From assembly GCA_045544655.1 (NCBI GenBank), contig JAZPZL010000143.1:1-5750 (forward strand): a DNA stretch of 5,750 nucleotides, written 5' to 3'. Below, one piece after another: positions 3,986 to 5,750 of this stretch (within the stretch, counting starts at the first letter, position 1; each line of letters begins with the position of its first letter). The notes beneath the pieces were generated by a model, which saw only the letters and a program-made list of their open reading frames with translations, was not told the origin of the DNA and searched no databases. The translations under genes and the position numbers were made by a program. Source of the stretch: RGIG5579 sp045544655. GTDB lineage: Bacteria; Bacillota; Clostridia; Oscillospirales; SIG627.

Positions 3986-4720
3986 ATGAAAAGCGTTTAT
4001 CGTTTTGATGTAGAGAAGGTAAAGGAAATACTTTTGAATTCGGATCACGCTGTGTTTTTTGGCGGAGCAGGTGTCTCGACTGATAGCGGGATTCCCGATT
4101 TTCGCGGAAACGGAGGACTTTATGATTCCGAAGATCAGTCAAATGAGTATTACCTGAGCAGAGAGTGCTTGATGAGGGAGCCGGATCAATTCTTTCGTTT
4201 TTTTAGAAACAATATGGTATTTCAGTATGCAGAGCCAAACGATGCGCATACTGCAATTGCTGCGCTGGAAAAGCAAGGAATCATAAAAGCCGTAATCACG
4301 CAGAACGTAGACGGGCTGCATCAAAAGGCGGGGAGCCGTCGGGTGATCGAACTGCACGGCGCGGCGAATCGATACTATTGTACCGGATGCGGTAAAGTAT
4401 ACGGTGAAGAGGTTTTGGCTACTCAAGATTCGATTCCCCGTTGTGAGGTTTGCAATTCGCTTGTCCGCCCGGATGTGACTCTGTACGGGGAATCTCTGGA
4501 CGGATTTATCTATGCGGATGCCGAGGAGGAGATGTCCCGGGCAGACGTGCTGATCGTCGGAGGATCTTCGTTGGTGGTCCATCCCGCAGCTTCCTTGATA
4601 GATGCATTTCAGGGGGAACACTTGGTTATTATTAACTACTCTCCAACTCCGTATGACGGTTTGGCGGAGTACGTAATCAGAGATTCTATATCCGATGTTT
4701 TCAATATTTTGGTAGAGTAA
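3986..4720 (+). CDS. cobB: Sir2/CobB-type NAD-dependent protein deacylase
   Basis: This 244-aa sirtuin transfers acyl groups from protein lysines to the ADP-ribose of NAD+, releasing nicotinamide, and acts in the cytoplasm. The visible motifs are complete: GAGVSTDSGIPDFRG (27-41, NAD binding), TQNVDGLHQKAG (105-116) and ELHGA with catalytic His124. The zinc module has Cys132/Cys135 and Cys153/Cys156. Further motifs are VRPDVTLYGE (160-169) and GGSSLVVHPA (192-201). The length is normal for bacterial sirtuins. The Tyr-x-x-Arg pair that marks desuccinylases is not seen in the corresponding helix (FFRNNMVFQY, 72-81), so it is more likely a deacetylase. This is not the short SirTM type, and no macrodomain gene is present. 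The start is supported by AAAGGAG (3969-3975), 10 bases before the ATG. It is the last gene of the operon, ended by the hairpin at 4776-4807. The symbol follows usual naming for the family. Confidence 0.93.
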   Translation: MKSVYRFDVEKVKEILLNSDHAVFFGGAGVSTDSGIPDFRGNGGLYDSEDQSNEYYLSRECLMREPDQFFRFFRNNMVFQYAEPNDAHTAIAALEKQGIIKAVITQNVDGLHQKAGSRRVIELHGAANRYYCTGCGKVYGEEVLATQDSIPRCEVCNSLVRPDVTLYGESLDGFIYADAEEEMSRADVLIVGGSSLVVHPAASLIDAFQGEHLVIINYSPTPYDGLAEYVIRDSISDVFNILVE

Positions 4721-4775
4721 TATTTTTTTGCGAAGGGAAGCGGATGGGTGTAATCCAAAAATCGGACCGCCGTCA

Positions 4776-4807
4776 AAAAAACAGCGAGGAAAACCTCGCT
4801 GTTTTTT
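4776..4807. terminator. Strong bidirectional terminator between convergent genes
   Basis: AAAAAACAGCGAGG (4776-4789) pairs perfectly with CCTCGCTGTTTTTT (4794-4807) around an AAAA loop. A and T runs on the two sides allow it to end both the sirtuin operon and the minus-strand transglutaminase-like gene. Confidence 0.93.
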
Positions 4808-4823
4808 CATATAGACCTTTTCG

Positions 4824-5750
4824 TTATTGCTCCTTGAGAAACGTTAAGGTGTGGAGCTTTTCGTTATAAGTAATTCGAGAGACCTTTTCCATACCGTCGT
4901 ATTTTTTGTAACCGGAGCTGGTGGAAACGATATCGATGGCATCGCCCAGAGCCGATCTGGAGCCGAAGCGGACGTAAGCCGCCTTGGCGTCTTTTTGCTT
5001 TTCAAGAACCTCTTTGAAATCGCTCTTGTCGTATTCTTCCAGATAATATCCTTTTTGGTTGAAAAAGTTGTATTTTGTTGCGGTGCAGACGGGCTTTTCA
5101 AAGGGCATTTCAATGGTGTGGGTCTCTTCCAGCATTTCGCTGGTGATAAAGGCGTAATTGTAAAGGGGAATCTCGCCCTCTTCAAAATCTGCATTGTCCC
5201 AGGTAACGTCTACGAAGTAACCTTCACCGTCCAGATAAATGCAGTTCCAGCCGTGTGCCTCTCCCGCATCTCCTACCACGTAGGTGCAATCGTAGCCAAG
5301 CTCGTACATAATCAGCTGAAAGGCCTTTGCAAAGCCGGAGCAAACGGTTTTTCCGTTCACCAGGCATCCGTAGGCTGCGAAAATGTATTCGCAGGAGGGA
5401 GATCTGTCTGCTTTATAATATTCGTCCAGTGCATCGTGGTCGTAAATGGCATTCTGAATCAAGTAGTCGTGGACGAATAGGATCCGTTCGTAATCGTCGG
5501 AGGAGTGCTTTTTTGCAAGCTCGGCAACCTTCGTAACCTCTTTCTGAAGCTCCTCCAGCTTGTTTTCACTTTTGAAGAAATTGGAAACGTAGCTGTAATA
5601 GGTAGGCTTTAATTTGACGGTTCCAACGTCATCGAATTCGGTATAGCTGTAGGAGAAGCCACCCGTAAACCAAAAGTATTCCGGATGGTCGTATTGAACG
5701 GCACTTCCCACTTGCGCCAGGGATTTTTGAAAAGCGGGAACGTCAATGCT
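4824..5750 (-). CDS. Transglutaminase-like cysteine protein, 5' end beyond the window
   Basis: The frame is open from the right edge to a TAA at 4826-4824, giving 308 visible residues. There is no stop between the edge and the GTG at 5711, and the 13 edge residues (SIDVPAFQKSLAQ) run naturally into VGSAVQYDHPEYFWF, so the gene starts off-window. The transglutaminase-like core lies near visible residues 85-200. Catalytic Cys137 is in KTVCSGFAKAFQ, His166 in EAHGWNCIYLDGEGYF and Asp181 in VDVTWD. Upstream, YERILFVHDYLIQNAIYD is the helix usual before the core in bacterial members. A C-terminal tail of about 100 residues ends in a beta-like segment. Such proteins in Clostridia are often secreted or wall-associated peptidases or cross-linkers, but the N-terminus that would carry a signal peptide is not visible. 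It converges on the sirtuin operon and shares its terminator. Confidence 0.88.
   Translation of the reverse strand, partial: SIDVPAFQKSLAQVGSAVQYDHPEYFWFTGGFSYSYTEFDDVGTVKLKPTYYSYVSNFFKSENKLEELQKEVTKVAELAKKHSSDDYERILFVHDYLIQNAIYDHDALDEYYKADRSPSCEYIFAAYGCLVNGKTVCSGFAKAFQLIMYELGYDCTYVVGDAGEAHGWNCIYLDGEGYFVDVTWDNADFEEGEIPLYNYAFITSEMLEETHTIEMPFEKPVCTATKYNFFNQKGYYLEEYDKSDFKEVLEKQKDAKAAYVRFGSRSALGDAIDIVSTSSGYKKYDGMEKVSRITYNEKLHTLTFLKEQ

Noticed and set aside
4139..4810. Long minus-strand frame of 223 codons opposite the sirtuin gene
   Set aside because: It is antisense to a sirtuin with every catalytic motif intact, and it starts within the terminator. It is a shadow frame.
4851..5480. Plus-strand 209-codon frame opposite the transglutaminase-like gene
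   Set aside because: The minus strand carries the Cys-His-Asp triad and a continuous frame to the edge. The plus frame shows no family features.

Overview
The window looks like a chromosomal segment of a low-to-moderate GC Gram-positive anaerobe, most likely a member of the Clostridia. Signs of this are consensus sigma-A promoters, strong AAGGAGG-type ribosome binding sites, A/T-flanked terminators with 4-nt loops, and proteins of Firmicutes type (DUF1810, Sir2, secreted transglutaminase-like, small XRE regulators). No rRNA, tRNA, CRISPR array or transposase gene is visible.

Left part (1-760): the window opens with a probable C-terminal tail of an unidentified gene that stops inside a perfect hairpin terminator (151-178). 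Next is a compact array of eight short hairpins (184-352). It is followed by a gene for a small four-helix-bundle protein of the S23/23S rRNA intervening-sequence-protein family (375-743). The array and gene are bracketed by two look-alike 12-bp hairpins (151-178 and 732-759). The spacers between hairpins read ATGG(A/C)AT in the left half and ATTCCAT in the right half, so the whole array can fold on itself as a ladder of junctions. This unit is the strongest candidate for an uncharacterised RNA/protein element in the window.

Middle (755-1772): a 70-aa XRE repressor gene and a two-TM, zinc-ribbon-like membrane protein gene are divergently transcribed. They share a control region with two 17-bp inverted-repeat operators, one inside the spacer of a consensus promoter (TTGACA-17-TATAAT) and one inside the probable spacer of the opposing promoter. 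This looks like an autoregulated switch controlling one membrane protein.

The 461-bp gap at 1683-2143 holds a terminator, a good-looking promoter, a possible gene relic resembling an FtsH C-terminus, a second terminator-like hairpin and a GAGA-loop hairpin. It may encode a short non-coding RNA or a long leader for the next operon.

Right part (2144-4807): four co-directional genes probably form an operon. They encode an M50 (site-2-protease-like) membrane metallopeptidase with a PqqD-like N-terminal region, an overlapping four-TM membrane protein, a DUF1810 protein and a Sir2/CobB-type NAD-dependent protein deacylase. A strong bidirectional terminator closes the operon. Convergent to it is the 3' part of a transglutaminase-like cysteine protein gene that runs off the right edge. 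The M50 protein and its overlapping partner probably act together. The DUF1810-sirtuin link is only suggested by co-transcription.
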